Origin: Pseudomonas sp. DY-1 | GTDB taxonomy: Bacteria; Pseudomonadota; Gammaproteobacteria; Pseudomonadales; Pseudomonadaceae | Length of the DNA: 64,000 bases | NCBI RefSeq assembly: GCF_003626975.1 | Contig: NZ_CP032616.1 | Coordinates: 1,612,001-1,676,000, forward strand | Direction: 5' to 3' | Shown: piece after piece, positions 17,348-26,968 of the stretch | Layout of the letters: each line of letters begins with the position of its first letter | Numbering within the stretch: the first letter of the stretch is position 1 | The notes under the pieces: generated by a model | What the model was told of the DNA's origin: nothing | The model's input: the letters and a program-made list of their open reading frames with translations, nothing else | Databases searched by the model: none | Translations under genes and position numbers: made by a program

Positions 17348-18268
17348 TCAAGCCTGGCTGTACTGCTTGCGGTACTCGCTGGGCGACACGCCGAAACGCG
17401 CCTTGAAGGCGGTGGAGAAGTAGCTGGAGTCAGTGAAACCCCAGGCGTAGCCAAGGGCGGAGAGTTTCTGCTCGCCACCAGAGTGGCGGAGGCTTTCGGC
17501 GCAGAAGTCCAGGCGACGGTTCTTGATGTACTGCGCCACCACCAGGCCCTTCTTGGCGAACATGCGGTAGAGGCCACGTACCGAAACCCCCACTTCGCGA
17601 GCGATGGTTTCCGGGCAAAGCTCTTCGGCGCAGATGTTCTCGTCGATGAAGCGCAGGGTCTTGCGGAACAGGCGCTCGTGGGCATCCTGCTCGGCTTCGG
17701 CTGAGCTCAGGGCCGGGCGCAGCAGACTGATCATTGCCTCCAGGGTGGCTTCGCTCTCGGGCAGGCTGAGGCTGTCCTGACGGGTCGATTCGATGATCAG
17801 CCGATTGGCCATCACCGCCACGGGCGAGCTGGCCGGAATGCGCTGGGCACAGCGCACGCCGGAGAAGCGCAGGCCCTGCTCCACGATGTGGCGCGGCACG
17901 ATCAGCGACAACTGGCGAGAGTTCTCGTGATAGACGAAGTCACTCGGCAGCGTGGAGTCGATCAGGGTGATGTCGCCGGGTGCCAGCTCGATGCTGTTAC
18001 CGGCCTGTTCCATACCGGCGCGGCCGGCGAGCTGGAAGGCCAGGTAGAAGTGCTTGCCTTCGCTCTGCGCCACTTCCTTGGGCGTGCGGAACAGGCGCGC
18101 TTGGGCCACGTCCACGAAGCTCAGCTTGATGGCGCCGGCCTTGTGCTCGCGGATCGCCCCGGAAAATTCCGAGCCAAGCAACTTGGCCCCGAAACGGCCG
18201 CAGACCTGGTTGATGCCTTGCAGCCACTCGTCGAAGCGGTCTGCCCTTACTGATTGTGCACTCATCAT
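17348..18268 (-). CDS. feaR: FeaR-like AraC-family regulator
   Basis: 306-residue AraC-family activator. The N-terminal domain (about 1-190) has the AraC_binding_2 pattern of FeaR (LSFVDVAQARLFRTPKEV, APGDITLIDSTLPSDF). The C-terminal double HTH ends WGFTDSSYFSTAFKARFG and VSPSEYRKQY. In enterobacteria FeaR activates amine oxidase and phenylacetaldehyde dehydrogenase genes in response to aromatic amines. Its neighbours here are the same functions: feaB and cytochrome c downstream, and the paa repressor paaX upstream. Two adjacent ATGs (18268, 18265) are possible starts. The family is clear; the target genes are inferred from location. Confidence 0.85.
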   Translation of the reverse strand: MMSAQSVRADRFDEWLQGINQVCGRFGAKLLGSEFSGAIREHKAGAIKLSFVDVAQARLFRTPKEVAQSEGKHFYLAFQLAGRAGMEQAGNSIELAPGDITLIDSTLPSDFVYHENSRQLSLIVPRHIVEQGLRFSGVRCAQRIPASSPVAVMANRLIIESTRQDSLSLPESEATLEAMISLLRPALSSAEAEQDAHERLFRKTLRFIDENICAEELCPETIAREVGVSVRGLYRMFAKKGLVVAQYIKNRRLDFCAESLRHSGGEQKLSALGYAWGFTDSSYFSTAFKARFGVSPSEYRKQYSQA

Positions 18269-18341
18269 GGCTTTCTCAGCCTCACGCTAGGCGTTGTTCT
18301 TGTCGTTGTCCGGCAGTGCCGGGTTCACCTCGTCCGTGACT

Positions 18342-18359
18342 GCCGCCCTCCCGGGCGGC
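18342..18359 (-). terminator. Hairpin downstream of paaX
   Basis: GCCGCCC and GGGCGGC pair around a 4-base loop, five bases after the paaX stop codon on the minus strand. No T-run follows, so it is a weak candidate. Confidence 0.35.
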
Positions 18360-18363
18360 TGCT

Positions 18364-19287
18364 TTACCTCAATCCACCGAATCGCTGATAGAAGCTCTCC
18401 CCGGCGTCGGGCAACGGACCATCCGCGGTTTCCAGCGCCGCGTTCAGCCATTCCTCTGCCTTGGCAAAGATGAGTCGGTAGATATTGCGGCACAGCTGGC
18501 GCGCCGCGCGGCCTTCCCAATCGCCCGGAAGGAGTTCGTCGGGCAGTTGCGGGTCACGCAGCAGCAATTTGCGGTATTCGTGGATCAGCAAGGTTCGGGC
18601 CACAAAGCAGTCGGCCGGCTGCAGGTTCTCCTGCTCGCGCAGGGCCTGCCAGAGCGGGCGGAACAGCTGGATGAACTCGCTGTAGTGCGTGCCCAGCTCG
18701 TCGATGTTCCAGCTCTCGCGAACCTGCATGCGCAGGGCCTTGGAGGCCAGCACGTCCTGGGAGCGGGTTTCGAAAATGATGCTGTCTTCAACGGCATCCA
18801 GCTCCTGCAGGGTCGCGGTCAGGTCCACCCGGTCGCAGCGCGGGTTGGCCAGCACGCTGGGCGAAATCGCACCAAAACCTTGCCACTCCAGCTCTTCGCG
18901 CACCTGTTTGCGCTTGTCCTGGGGTAGTTGCGAAAGCACCACCAGGGACCACGCGCCGTCCCAGGCCGGCACATTGGAGCTGTAGACCCGCTTGAAGGCC
19001 TTCTCGAACCGCCGCCGACCGGTGCCGGTCAGGCTGTAGTAGCTGCGCCGACCAACCTTTTCGGCACTCAGCCAGCCTTCCTTGGTCAGGCGGAAGATCG
19101 AGGTACGGATCAGCCGTTCGTTGATACCCATGGGCTCCAGCAACTGGATCAGGCTGCCCAGCCAGACAGTACCGCCGTGGGGCTCGATGGCATCGCCGTA
19201 GAGGGTGATGATCAGCGAGCTGGCACGAATGGGCGTCTGCTGCTGGAAGCGGGTGACGAGTTGGTCCAAGGGCACGAGCGAAGTCAT
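18364..19287 (-). CDS. paaX: Phenylacetic acid degradation operon repressor PaaX
   Basis: 307-residue GntR-like/PaaX-family repressor that releases its operators when phenylacetyl-CoA binds. The N-terminal winged HTH includes SSLIITLYGDAI, the region INERLIRTSIFRLTKEGWL and GRRSYYSLTGTGRRRFEKA. The C-terminal PaaX_C part carries GDWEGRAARQLCRNIYRLI. Starts at 19293 and 19287 are both possible; 19287 gives the usual family length. It is the third gene of paaN-paaY-paaX, which diverges from paaF. Candidate operators with GATAC/GTATC half-sites occur near 21747-21970 and 50643-50900. Confidence 0.93.
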   Translation of the reverse strand: MTSLVPLDQLVTRFQQQTPIRASSLIITLYGDAIEPHGGTVWLGSLIQLLEPMGINERLIRTSIFRLTKEGWLSAEKVGRRSYYSLTGTGRRRFEKAFKRVYSSNVPAWDGAWSLVVLSQLPQDKRKQVREELEWQGFGAISPSVLANPRCDRVDLTATLQELDAVEDSIIFETRSQDVLASKALRMQVRESWNIDELGTHYSEFIQLFRPLWQALREQENLQPADCFVARTLLIHEYRKLLLRDPQLPDELLPGDWEGRAARQLCRNIYRLIFAKAEEWLNAALETADGPLPDAGESFYQRFGGLR

Positions 19288-19378
19288 GGGCATACTGGAA
19301 ACGGAAAAGATGCCGAATATACCCGCAGGCTCATCGGCATGACCATCGGGGAACACCCCCGGTGTGCGAAGACCGCAC

Positions 19379-19978
19379 TCATTGCGACGAAGTACCTTTC
19401 GGACGCAGGCCACGATCGGTTATACGGGCGCGATCAGCCTCCACCTCGGACAACGGCTCGCAAGCCACCATATTCTCCAGGCAACGCCGGGCCAGCAGCT
19501 GGTACTCCCGGGTACCGGCCTGCTTCCAGGTCACTTCCTCGTCGCTGAGGCTGCGCTTGACCTGCGCCGGCGCGCCCATCACCAGCGACTGAGCCTCACA
19601 GCTGAAACCGGCCTTGACGAAGGCGGTGGCGGAAACGAAGGAGCGCGCACCAATCCGCGCGCCGTCCATCACTACCGCGTTCATCCCCACCAGGGCGTCT
19701 TCACCGATGCGGCAACCGTGCAGCACGGCGCCGTGGCCGATATGGCCATTGCGCTCGACCACCGTGTCGCTCTCGGGGAAGCCATGCATCACGCAGGTGT
19801 CCTGGATGTTGGCGCCCTCCTCCAGGATGATCCGGCCGAAATCGCCACGCAGGCTGGCCAGGGGCCCGACGTAGCAACCCGGGCCGATGATCACATCGCC
19901 GATCAGCACCGCGCTGGGATGCACGTAGGCGGTGGGATGCACCACCGGGGTCAATCCGTCGAGGCTGTAGCAAGTCAT
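19379..19978 (-). CDS. paaY: PaaY, left-handed beta-helix thioesterase-like protein
   Basis: 199-residue hexapeptide-repeat protein of the gamma-carbonic anhydrase-like family. Repeats such as [20 protein letters not shown] and [19 protein letters not shown] form the left-handed beta-helix. Candidate metal ligands are in VMHGFPE and NGHIGHG. The E. coli homologue hydrolyses dead-end CoA thioesters of the paa pathway. I chose ATG 19978, with AAGGAG before it, although the frame is open further upstream. It lies between paaN and paaX. Confidence 0.92.
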   Translation of the reverse strand: MTCYSLDGLTPVVHPTAYVHPSAVLIGDVIIGPGCYVGPLASLRGDFGRIILEEGANIQDTCVMHGFPESDTVVERNGHIGHGAVLHGCRIGEDALVGMNAVVMDGARIGARSFVSATAFVKAGFSCEAQSLVMGAPAQVKRSLSDEEVTWKQAGTREYQLLARRCLENMVACEPLSEVEADRARITDRGLRPKGTSSQ

Positions 19979-20003
19979 CGCAGGGCTCCTTCTTCCTATA
20001 GGC

Positions 20004-21689
20004 TCACGCCGCACCGTGGCGACGGCTCTGCACGGTAACGAAGCGACGGGAAACGAAAGCACCGTCGGTGATAGAGGCGTTGGCCGCCGGATTGCCACCG
20101 CTGGCATGGAAATCGCTGAAGGCCGCGGACTGGTTGACGAACACGCCGCCATCGAAGTTGACCGACAGGGCTACGGCAACCTCCTGGGACAGCTGCTCTG
20201 CCTGGTCCAGAACGTCCTCGTCGGTGGAGTACACACCCAGGGTCAGGGCGCCCTTCTCGGCGATCACCTCACCGGCCAGACGCAGACTGTGCGCGGTGTC
20301 GTCGGTGGCGATGACAAAGGCGATGGGGCCGAAACGCTCCTCGGAATAGGCTTCGCGGTCAGCGGCCTCCACCTTCAGCAGCAGCGGCGTGTGGATGCGC
20401 GCGCCAGGGAACTGCGGATGCTCGCGAGATTCGCTATCGAGCAGCACCTCGCCCAGTTGGCGGCAAGCCTGTATGCGCTGGGCGGTGGCTTGGGACTGGA
20501 TGGCACCGATCACCGCGCAAGCACGCTCGTTGTCGGCGAGGAAGCTCTTCACAGCGCCGGCCAGTGCCTGGGCGACCTCATCGAAGCTCAGTTGCTCGTC
20601 ACCGTTACGGATACCGTCCCGGGGTACATAGATAGCCTGGGTGGTGGTGCACATCTGCCCGGAATAGAGGCTGAGGGAGAAAGCCAGGTTGCGCGCCACG
20701 GCCTTGATGTCGCGCACGCTATCGATGATCACGCTGTTGATGCCGGCCTTCTCGGTGAACACCTGGGCCTGGCGGGCGTTATCTTCCAGCCAGTTGCCGA
20801 AAGTGCTGGAACCGGTGAAGTCCACCAGTTTCACGCGCGGGTCAAGGGCCAGTTTCTGACTGACCGGAGCGTCAGGCGTATCCACCACCAGGCTCACCAA
20901 CGCGGGATCGAAGCCCAGTTCGGCCAGCACGTCCTGGGCGACCTTGACGCTCATGGCCACCGGCAGGATGGAACCGGGGTGTGCCTTCACCAGCACCGGA
21001 TTGCCGGTGGCAAGGCTGGCGAACAGGCCGGGATAGGTGTTCCAGGTGGGGAATGTCGAGCAGGCGATCACCAGCGACAGGCCGCGCGGGACGATGTGCC
21101 AGCGCTTGTCGAGCACCAGCGGGTCCTGCTTGCCCTGAGGTTTGGTCCAACGCGCTGCTTCCGGCACCTCGGCCATGGCTCGCCAGGCGTAGGCCAGCAC
21201 TTCCAGACCACGGTCCTGGGCGTGAGGGCCGCCAGCCTGGAAGGCCATCATGTAGGCCTGGCCGCTGGTGTGCATGACGGCATGGGCCAGTGTCGGGCTG
21301 AGGGCGTTCAGCCGCTGGAGGATTTCCAGGCAAGCGCCAACCCGCGCCTTCGGCCCGGTATCACGCCAAGCCGGCAGCGCCGCCTGCAGCCGCGACAGCA
21401 GCTCGTCCGCGTCGTACTGGTCGTAAGTCACACCCAGGTCGAAGCCATAGGGCGAACGCTCGGCGCCTGCTCGACCAACCGATTGCGGACCTGCCAGGAC
21501 GAAATGCTGGCCAAGCAGTGACTCGAAGGCAGCCTGGGCATCTTTTACCGACTCTTCCGGGTACTGCTTGAGGCTTTCCGGGAAGGGCGACCAGTAGCCG
21601 CGCTCGCTGATGGCCTGGACGGCGCGCTCAAGGGTGCCGCGATGATGCTCGAACAGCTCGAGGGCGGCGGCGCGGGCGGTGGTCGACAT
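20004..21689 (-). CDS. paaN: Phenylacetic acid degradation protein PaaN (aldehyde dehydrogenase-like, PaaN2 type)
   Basis: 561-residue aldehyde dehydrogenase-superfamily protein of the stand-alone PaaN type, without a MaoC hydratase domain. Elements include [20 protein letters not shown] in the cofactor-binding region, [23 protein letters not shown], and a probable catalytic cysteine in [18 protein letters not shown] precedes the ATG at 21689. It is the first gene of paaN-paaY-paaX. The same genome also has the fused PaaZ (58170), so this protein is probably not the main ring-opening semialdehyde dehydrogenase; its exact reaction is uncertain. The family call is firm and the role is not. Confidence 0.9.
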   Translation of the reverse strand: MSTTARAAALELFEHHRGTLERAVQAISERGYWSPFPESLKQYPEESVKDAQAAFESLLGQHFVLAGPQSVGRAGAERSPYGFDLGVTYDQYDADELLSRLQAALPAWRDTGPKARVGACLEILQRLNALSPTLAHAVMHTSGQAYMMAFQAGGPHAQDRGLEVLAYAWRAMAEVPEAARWTKPQGKQDPLVLDKRWHIVPRGLSLVIACSTFPTWNTYPGLFASLATGNPVLVKAHPGSILPVAMSVKVAQDVLAELGFDPALVSLVVDTPDAPVSQKLALDPRVKLVDFTGSSTFGNWLEDNARQAQVFTEKAGINSVIIDSVRDIKAVARNLAFSLSLYSGQMCTTTQAIYVPRDGIRNGDEQLSFDEVAQALAGAVKSFLADNERACAVIGAIQSQATAQRIQACRQLGEVLLDSESREHPQFPGARIHTPLLLKVEAADREAYSEERFGPIAFVIATDDTAHSLRLAGEVIAEKGALTLGVYSTDEDVLDQAEQLSQEVAVALSVNFDGGVFVNQSAAFSDFHASGGNPAANASITDGAFVSRRFVTVQSRRHGAA

Positions 21690-21746
21690 GGAAAAACTCC
21701 TCAACTGGGCAGATGAAGCCACAAGGTGGCGCAAAGCGATTCGTTA

Positions 21747-21831
21747 GATACTGAATTTTGTATCACATCACTCTGCAACATAGAAGCTCAAGCACCTGTA
21801 TCAGATGACGACCGGTAATCGGTACGTATCA
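21747..21831. promoter_or_regulatory. GATAC/GTATC sites in front of paaN
   Basis: GATAC (21747-21751) and GTATC (21760-21764) form an inverted repeat with an 8-base spacer. CCTGTATCA (21795-21803) and GTATCA (21826-21831) follow. The GTATCACATCA at 21760 recurs exactly in the paaA promoter region at 50647. PaaX is the obvious candidate binder, but this is inference. They lie in the 409-base divergent region 21690-22098. Confidence 0.5.
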
Positions 21832-21923
21832 CGCGCCCTTTAACAATGATAAATCCGAGTAACCACGGCCTTTCCATGCACATGACCGGGCCTTTCAATC
21901 TGTTCTTTTGTAGTAAAGACAGA

Positions 21924-21970
21924 AGATATGAGACACATAAATCATATCTACCATTCTTGTTTTGTATCGC
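21924..21970. promoter_or_regulatory. Inverted repeat and TTTTGTATCGC site in front of paaF
   Basis: AGATATGA (21924-21931) and TCATATCT (21942-21949) form an inverted repeat with a 10-base spacer. TTTTGTATCGC at 21960-21970 has its exact reverse complement at 50841-50851 in front of paaA. Probable operator/promoter of paaFGHIJK. Confidence 0.5.
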
Positions 21971-22098
21971 TTTGTGGTTATACTCCGGCCAAAGTCGCCC
22001 CGCCCTCAGCGCGGCAGACACAGGAAGGGACCCCACCCGAACCCACTAATAAGAGCGGCTCGCCAAAGGGCCGCGCGTGCACCTGAGGAAGAGTCGAA

Positions 22099-22872
22099 AT
22101 GCCTCGTACCCTTGCTGTCCTGCCGCCTGAGCAGGGTGTCCGCCTGATCACCCTGCAGCGCCCGGAAGCGCTCAACGCGCTCAACACCGAGCTGTTGGGT
22201 GAGCTGGCCGCCGAACTGGATGCCGCCGAGCAGGACGCCGAGACCCGCGTCGTGGTCATCACCGGCAGCCGCAAGGCCTTTGCCGCCGGCGCCGATATCA
22301 AGGAAATGGCCGAGCGCGACCTGGTGGGCATCCTCAATGACCCGCGCCTGGCCTACTGGCAACGCATCACCCGTTTCAGCAAGCCGCTGATCGCCGCCAT
22401 CAATGGCTTCTGCCTGGGCGGCGGCTGCGAACTGGCCATGCACGCAGACATCCTGATCGCCGGCGAAGACGCCCGCTTCGGCCAGCCGGAAATCAACCTG
22501 GGGATCATGCCCGGCGCCGGTGGCACCCAGCGCCTGCTGCGCGCGGTCGGCAAATCCCTGGCCATGCAGATGGTGCTCACCGGCGAAGCCATCGACGCCC
22601 GGCATGCCCAGCGCGCCGGCCTGGTCAGCGAAGTGACCCAACCCGAATTCACCGTCGAGCGCGCCATCGCCATCGGCCGCGTCATCGCTCAGAAGGCGCC
22701 TCTGGCGGTGCGTCTCGCCAAGGAAGCGCTGCTCAAGGCCGAAGACACCGACCTCGCCAGCGGCCTGCGCTTCGAGCGCCACGCCTTCACCCTGCTGGCC
22801 GGCACCCGCGACCGCGACGAAGGCATCCGTGCCTTCCAGGAAAAGCGCCGCCCCGAATTCACCGGCCAGTAA
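22099..22872 (+). CDS. paaF: 2,3-dehydroadipyl-CoA hydratase PaaF
   Basis: 257-residue crotonase-fold enoyl-CoA hydratase that hydrates 2,3-dehydroadipyl-CoA to 3-hydroxyadipyl-CoA in the lower paa pathway. The oxyanion-hole segments AFAAGADIKEMAE and NGFCLGGGCELAMH and the two acidic catalytic positions are present, the latter in the region FGQPEINLGIMPGAGG. It is the first gene of paaFGHIJK. The gap to paaG is 44 bases. Confidence 0.94.
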   Translation: MPRTLAVLPPEQGVRLITLQRPEALNALNTELLGELAAELDAAEQDAETRVVVITGSRKAFAAGADIKEMAERDLVGILNDPRLAYWQRITRFSKPLIAAINGFCLGGGCELAMHADILIAGEDARFGQPEINLGIMPGAGGTQRLLRAVGKSLAMQMVLTGEAIDARHAQRAGLVSEVTQPEFTVERAIAIGRVIAQKAPLAVRLAKEALLKAEDTDLASGLRFERHAFTLLAGTRDRDEGIRAFQEKRRPEFTGQ

Positions 22873-22916
22873 GCACTGACCGTCCGCCCCTTCGAACTCC
22901 GTAGAGCGCCAAAGCC

Positions 22917-23708
22917 ATGAACTTCGAGCACATCCTGTTTTCCATCGAGGCTGGCGTCGCCACCCTCAGCCTCAACCGCCCGGAGCAACTGAACAGCTTC
23001 AACGCCAAGATGCATGGCGAAGTCCGCGAAGCCCTCAAGCAGGTGCGCCAGAACCCCGAGGTCCGCGTCCTCCTGCTGACTGGCGAAGGCCGCGGTTTCT
23101 GCGCCGGCCAGGACCTGGGCGACCGCAATGTGGCCCCCGGTGCTGCCGCACCGGACCTGGGCGAGTCCATCGAGAAGTTCTACAACCCGCTGATCCGCGC
23201 CCTGCGCGACCTGCCGCTGCCGGTAATCTGCGCCGTCAACGGCGTGGCCGCCGGTGCTGGCGCCAACATTCCGCTGGCCTGCGACCTGGTCCTGGCTGGC
23301 CGTTCCGCCAGCTTCATCCAGGCCTTCTGCAAGATCGGCCTGATTCCGGATTCCGGCGGTACCTGGACCCTCCCGCGCCTGGTCGGCATGGCCCGCGCCA
23401 AGGCCCTGACCCTGCTGGGCGACCGCCTGACCGCCGAGCAGGCCGAGCAGTGGGGCCTGATCTATCGCGTGGTGGACGATGCCGCCCTGCGCGAGGAAGC
23501 CCAGAAGCTCGCCCGTCACCTGGCCACCCAGCCGACCTACGGCCTGGCCCTGATCAAGCGCAGCCTCAACGCGAGCCTGAACAACAGCTTCGACGAGCAG
23601 CTGGACCTCGAACGCGACCTGCAACGCCTTGCCGGTCGCAGCGAGGACTACCGCGAAGGCGTCAGCGCCTTCATGGAAAAGCGCACCCCGGCCTTCAAAG
23701 GACGCTGA
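22917..23708 (+). CDS. paaG: 1,2-epoxyphenylacetyl-CoA isomerase PaaG
   Basis: 263-residue crotonase-fold isomerase. It converts ring-1,2-epoxyphenylacetyl-CoA to the oxepin and also shifts a double bond later in the pathway. Visible motifs are GEGRGFCAGQDLGDRN, NGVAAGAGANIPLACD and CKIGLIPDSGGTW, with the catalytic aspartate in the last. It lacks the second hydratase glutamate arrangement of PaaF, as expected for an isomerase. It stops four bases before the paaH start. Confidence 0.93.
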   Translation: MNFEHILFSIEAGVATLSLNRPEQLNSFNAKMHGEVREALKQVRQNPEVRVLLLTGEGRGFCAGQDLGDRNVAPGAAAPDLGESIEKFYNPLIRALRDLPLPVICAVNGVAAGAGANIPLACDLVLAGRSASFIQAFCKIGLIPDSGGTWTLPRLVGMARAKALTLLGDRLTAEQAEQWGLIYRVVDDAALREEAQKLARHLATQPTYGLALIKRSLNASLNNSFDEQLDLERDLQRLAGRSEDYREGVSAFMEKRTPAFKGR

Positions 23709-23712
23709 GCCC

Positions 23713-25230
23713 ATGCCTGCCCTTCATACTTCCGCCACCGTCGCCGTGATCGGCGCCGGCGCCATGGGTGCCGGTATCGCCCAGGTCGCCGCCCAGGCTG
23801 GCCATCCGGTCAAGCTCTATGACAACCGCCCTGGCGCTTCCGCCCAGGCCATCGACGGCATCGACCGCCAGCTCGGCCGCCTGGTGGAGAAGAACAAGCT
23901 CTCTGCCGAAAATCGCGCCGCTATCGTCGCCCGCCTGCAACCGGTGGAAGCCATCGAGGCCCTGGCCGATTCCAGCCTGGTGATCGAGGCGATCGTAGAG
24001 AACCTGGAGGTCAAGCGTGGCCTGCTGCGCCAGCTCGAAGCGCTGTGCAGCAGCGACTGCATCCTCGCAAGCAACACCTCTTCCCTGTCCATCACCAGCC
24101 TGGCCGCCGGCCTCAAGCATCCGGGCCGGGTCGTCGGCATGCATTTCTTCAACCCGGCACCGCTGATGGCGCTGGTGGAGATCGTCTCTGGCCTGGCCAG
24201 CGACCGCGACCTCGCCGAAGGCCTGTACGAAACCGCCAGGGCCTGGGGCAAGCAGCCGGTACATACCCGCTCCACCCCCGGGTTCATCGTCAACCGCGTG
24301 GCGCGTCCCTTCTATGCCGAAAGCCTGCGCCTTTTGCAGGAAGGCGCCGCCGACTGCGCCACACTCGACGCATTGATGCGTGACGCGGGCGGCTTCCGCA
24401 TGGGCGCCTTCGAACTGACCGACCTGATCGGCCATGACGTCAACTACGCCGTCACCTGCTCGGTGTTCGACGCCTACTACGGCGACTTCCGCTTCCAGCC
24501 CTCGCTGATCCAGAAGGAACTGGTGGACGCCGGCCGTCTGGGCCGCAAGAGCGGTCACGGTTTCTACAGCTATGCCGAAGGCGCCGAACGTCCGCAGCCG
24601 GCCGAGCTGACCAGCGACGCCAGCGTGGAGTCCTGCGTGGTGGAAGGCAGCCTGGGGGTTGCCGAACCCCTGGTACAGCGCCTGGTGGACGCCGGCGTGA
24701 AGGTGGTCCGCCGCGACGGCAAGGGCCTGCTGCGGGTAGGTGACGCAGTAATCGCCCTGTCCGACGGCCGTCTCGCCAGCCAGCGTTCCCGTGAAGACGG
24801 CCTCATCAACCTGGTGCTGATCGACCTCGCGCTGGATTACAGCAAGGCCAGCCGCCTTGGCATCGCCTGCGCCACGAGCACGTCCGGAGACGCTCGCGAC
24901 CAGGCGGTCGCGCTGCTGCAGCGCGCCGGCCTGAAGGTCAGCCAACTCAACGACATTCCGGGCCTCGCCGTGCTGCGCACCGTGGCCATGCTCGCCAACG
25001 AAGGTGCCGATGCCGTGCTGCAGGGCGTGGGTTCGGCTGGCGACATCGACCTGGCCATGCGTGCCGGCGTGAACTATCCGCAAGGGCCGCTGGCCTGGGC
25101 CGATGCCATCGGCCTGACGGAAGTCCTGCGCACCCTGGAAAACCTCCAGACCGCCTATGGCGAAGAGCGCTACCGCCCTTCCCTGCTGCTGCGTCGCCAG
25201 GTTGCCGAAGGGAGGAACTTCCGTGACTAA
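23713..25230 (+). CDS. paaH: 3-hydroxyadipyl-CoA dehydrogenase PaaH (long form)
   Basis: 505-residue NAD-dependent 3-hydroxyacyl-CoA dehydrogenase oxidising 3-hydroxyadipyl-CoA to 3-oxoadipyl-CoA. The N-terminal Rossmann motif is VIGAGAMGAGIAQ, followed by GMHFFNPAPLMALVEIV and the catalytic histidine segment. A second helical dehydrogenase C-domain in the C-terminal third (YPQGPLAWADAIGL) explains the length compared with the roughly 280-residue FadB2-like enzymes. ATG 23713 follows the paaG stop by four bases. The last codons overlap the GTG start of paaI. Confidence 0.94.
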   Translation: MPALHTSATVAVIGAGAMGAGIAQVAAQAGHPVKLYDNRPGASAQAIDGIDRQLGRLVEKNKLSAENRAAIVARLQPVEAIEALADSSLVIEAIVENLEVKRGLLRQLEALCSSDCILASNTSSLSITSLAAGLKHPGRVVGMHFFNPAPLMALVEIVSGLASDRDLAEGLYETARAWGKQPVHTRSTPGFIVNRVARPFYAESLRLLQEGAADCATLDALMRDAGGFRMGAFELTDLIGHDVNYAVTCSVFDAYYGDFRFQPSLIQKELVDAGRLGRKSGHGFYSYAEGAERPQPAELTSDASVESCVVEGSLGVAEPLVQRLVDAGVKVVRRDGKGLLRVGDAVIALSDGRLASQRSREDGLINLVLIDLALDYSKASRLGIACATSTSGDARDQAVALLQRAGLKVSQLNDIPGLAVLRTVAMLANEGADAVLQGVGSAGDIDLAMRAGVNYPQGPLAWADAIGLTEVLRTLENLQTAYGEERYRPSLLLRRQVAEGRNFRD

Positions 25231-25672
25231 CCACGAAGCCCTTTCCCTTGCCGAAGCCTGCGGCAGCGCACTGTTCGAGCGCGATTCTGCCAGCCAGGCC
25301 ATGGGCATGCGCCTGCTCTCGGTCGCACCGGGCCAGGCCCGCGTCGGCATGAGCGTGCGCGACGACATGGTCCAGGGCCACGGCACCTGCCACGGCGGCT
25401 ACCTGTTTGCCCTGGCCGACTCGGCCTTCGCGTTCGCCTGCAACACCTATAACGAAGCCACCGTGGCCATCGGTTGCAGCATCGACTACGTAGCCCCGGC
25501 GCGTCTCGGCGACACCCTCACCGCCCAGGCCGTCGAGCAAAGCCGCAGCGGCCGCACCGGCAACTACGACGTACGCATCGAAAACCAGAACGGACAACTG
25601 ATCGCCCTCTTCCACGGCAAGTCCTACAAAGTGCGCGGCTCGGTACTCGCGCAGGAGACCCCTGATGAATGA
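25223..25672 (+). CDS. paaI: Phenylacetyl-CoA thioesterase PaaI, GTG start
   Basis: 149-residue hotdog-fold thioesterase of the PaaI group, thought to rescue CoA from stalled pathway intermediates. The motif [20 protein letters not shown] holds the catalytic aspartate region. The start is GTG 25223, with GGAGG 7 bases before it and an 8-base overlap with paaH; the longer frame from 25157 is rejected. It overlaps paaJ by eight bases. Confidence 0.93.
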   Translation: MTNHEALSLAEACGSALFERDSASQAMGMRLLSVAPGQARVGMSVRDDMVQGHGTCHGGYLFALADSAFAFACNTYNEATVAIGCSIDYVAPARLGDTLTAQAVEQSRSGRTGNYDVRIENQNGQLIALFHGKSYKVRGSVLAQETPDE

Positions 25673-26870
25673 CGCCCTGATTATCGACGCCGTACGTACG
25701 CCTATCGGCCGCTACGCCGGTGCCCTGTCCGCGGTGCGTGCCGATGACCTCGGCGCCGTGCCCATGCGCGCGCTGATGCAGCGCCATCCCGAACTGGACT
25801 GGAGCGCCATCGACGACGTGATCTACGGCTGCGCCAACCAGGCCGGCGAAGACAACCGCAACGTCGCACGCATGTCCGCCCTGCTCGCCGGCCTGCCGGT
25901 GACCGTACCCGGCACCACCCTGAACCGCCTCTGCGGCTCCGGCCTGGACGCCATCGGCAACGCCGCCCGTGCCCTGCGCTGTGGCGAAGCCGGCCTGATG
26001 ATCGCAGGCGGCGTGGAATCCATGTCGCGCGCCCCGTTCGTGATGGGCAAGGCGGAAAGCGCCTTCTCCCGCCAGGCGGACATCTTCGACACCACCATCG
26101 GCTGGCGCTTCGTCAACCCGTTGATGAAGAGCCAGTTCGGCATCGACTCCATGCCGGAGACCGCCGAGAACGTGGCCGAGCAATTCAACGTTTCCCGCGA
26201 GGACCAGGACGCTTTCGCCCTGCGTAGCCAGCAGCGCGCCGCCGCCGCCCAGGCCAATGGTCGACTGGCGAAAGAGATCGTCCCGGTGGAAATTCCGCAG
26301 CGCAAAGGCCCGCCGAAAATTGTCGAGCAGGATGAACACCCGCGCGGTGACACCACCCTGGAACAGCTGGCCAAGTTGGGCACGCCGTTCCGTCAGGGCG
26401 GCAGCATTACTGCCGGCAACGCTTCGGGTGTGAACGACGGCGCCTGCGCCCTGCTGCTGGCCAGCAGTGCCGCGGCCGAACGCCACGGCCTCAAGGCCCG
26501 CGCCCGCGTGGTGGGCATGGCTACCGCCGGCGTCGAGCCGCGCATCATGGGCATCGGCCCGGTACCGGCGACCCGCAAGGTGCTGGAACTGACTGGCCTG
26601 TCGCTGGCCGAAATGGACGTGATCGAGCTCAACGAAGCCTTCGCAGCCCAGGGCCTCGCCGTTCTGCGTGAGCTGGGCCTGGCCGACAACGATCCGCGCG
26701 TGAACCCCAACGGCGGCGCCATCGCACTCGGCCACCCGCTGGGCATGAGCGGCGCACGCCTGGTGACCACCGCCCTGCACGAACTGGAAGAACGCCAGGG
26801 CCGCTACGCCCTCTGCACCATGTGCATCGGCGTGGGTCAGGGCATCGCCCTGATCATTGAAAGGCTCTGA
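25665..26870 (+). CDS. paaJ: 3-oxoadipyl-CoA/3-oxo-5,6-dehydrosuberyl-CoA thiolase PaaJ
   Basis: 401-residue thiolase that performs both beta-ketothiolase steps of the pathway, giving acetyl-CoA and succinyl-CoA. The nucleophilic cysteine is in [11 protein letters not shown], the catalytic histidine in [19 protein letters not shown], and the second cysteine in [11 protein letters not shown]. The fifth gene of the operon, overlapping paaI; paaK follows after 98 bases that include a short stem-like stretch but no clear terminator. Confidence 0.95.
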   Translation: MNDALIIDAVRTPIGRYAGALSAVRADDLGAVPMRALMQRHPELDWSAIDDVIYGCANQAGEDNRNVARMSALLAGLPVTVPGTTLNRLCGSGLDAIGNAARALRCGEAGLMIAGGVESMSRAPFVMGKAESAFSRQADIFDTTIGWRFVNPLMKSQFGIDSMPETAENVAEQFNVSREDQDAFALRSQQRAAAAQANGRLAKEIVPVEIPQRKGPPKIVEQDEHPRGDTTLEQLAKLGTPFRQGGSITAGNASGVNDGACALLLASSAAAERHGLKARARVVGMATAGVEPRIMGIGPVPATRKVLELTGLSLAEMDVIELNEAFAAQGLAVLRELGLADNDPRVNPNGGAIALGHPLGMSGARLVTTALHELEERQGRYALCTMCIGVGQGIALIIERL

Positions 26871-26968
26871 AACGCAAGAACCGAGATCTGAAAAACGGGT
26901 GAGGAGTATCCTCTTCCTCAGCACTCAGAAGCCTACGGCTTCGCGCACAAAAATAATTCGAGTGAACC

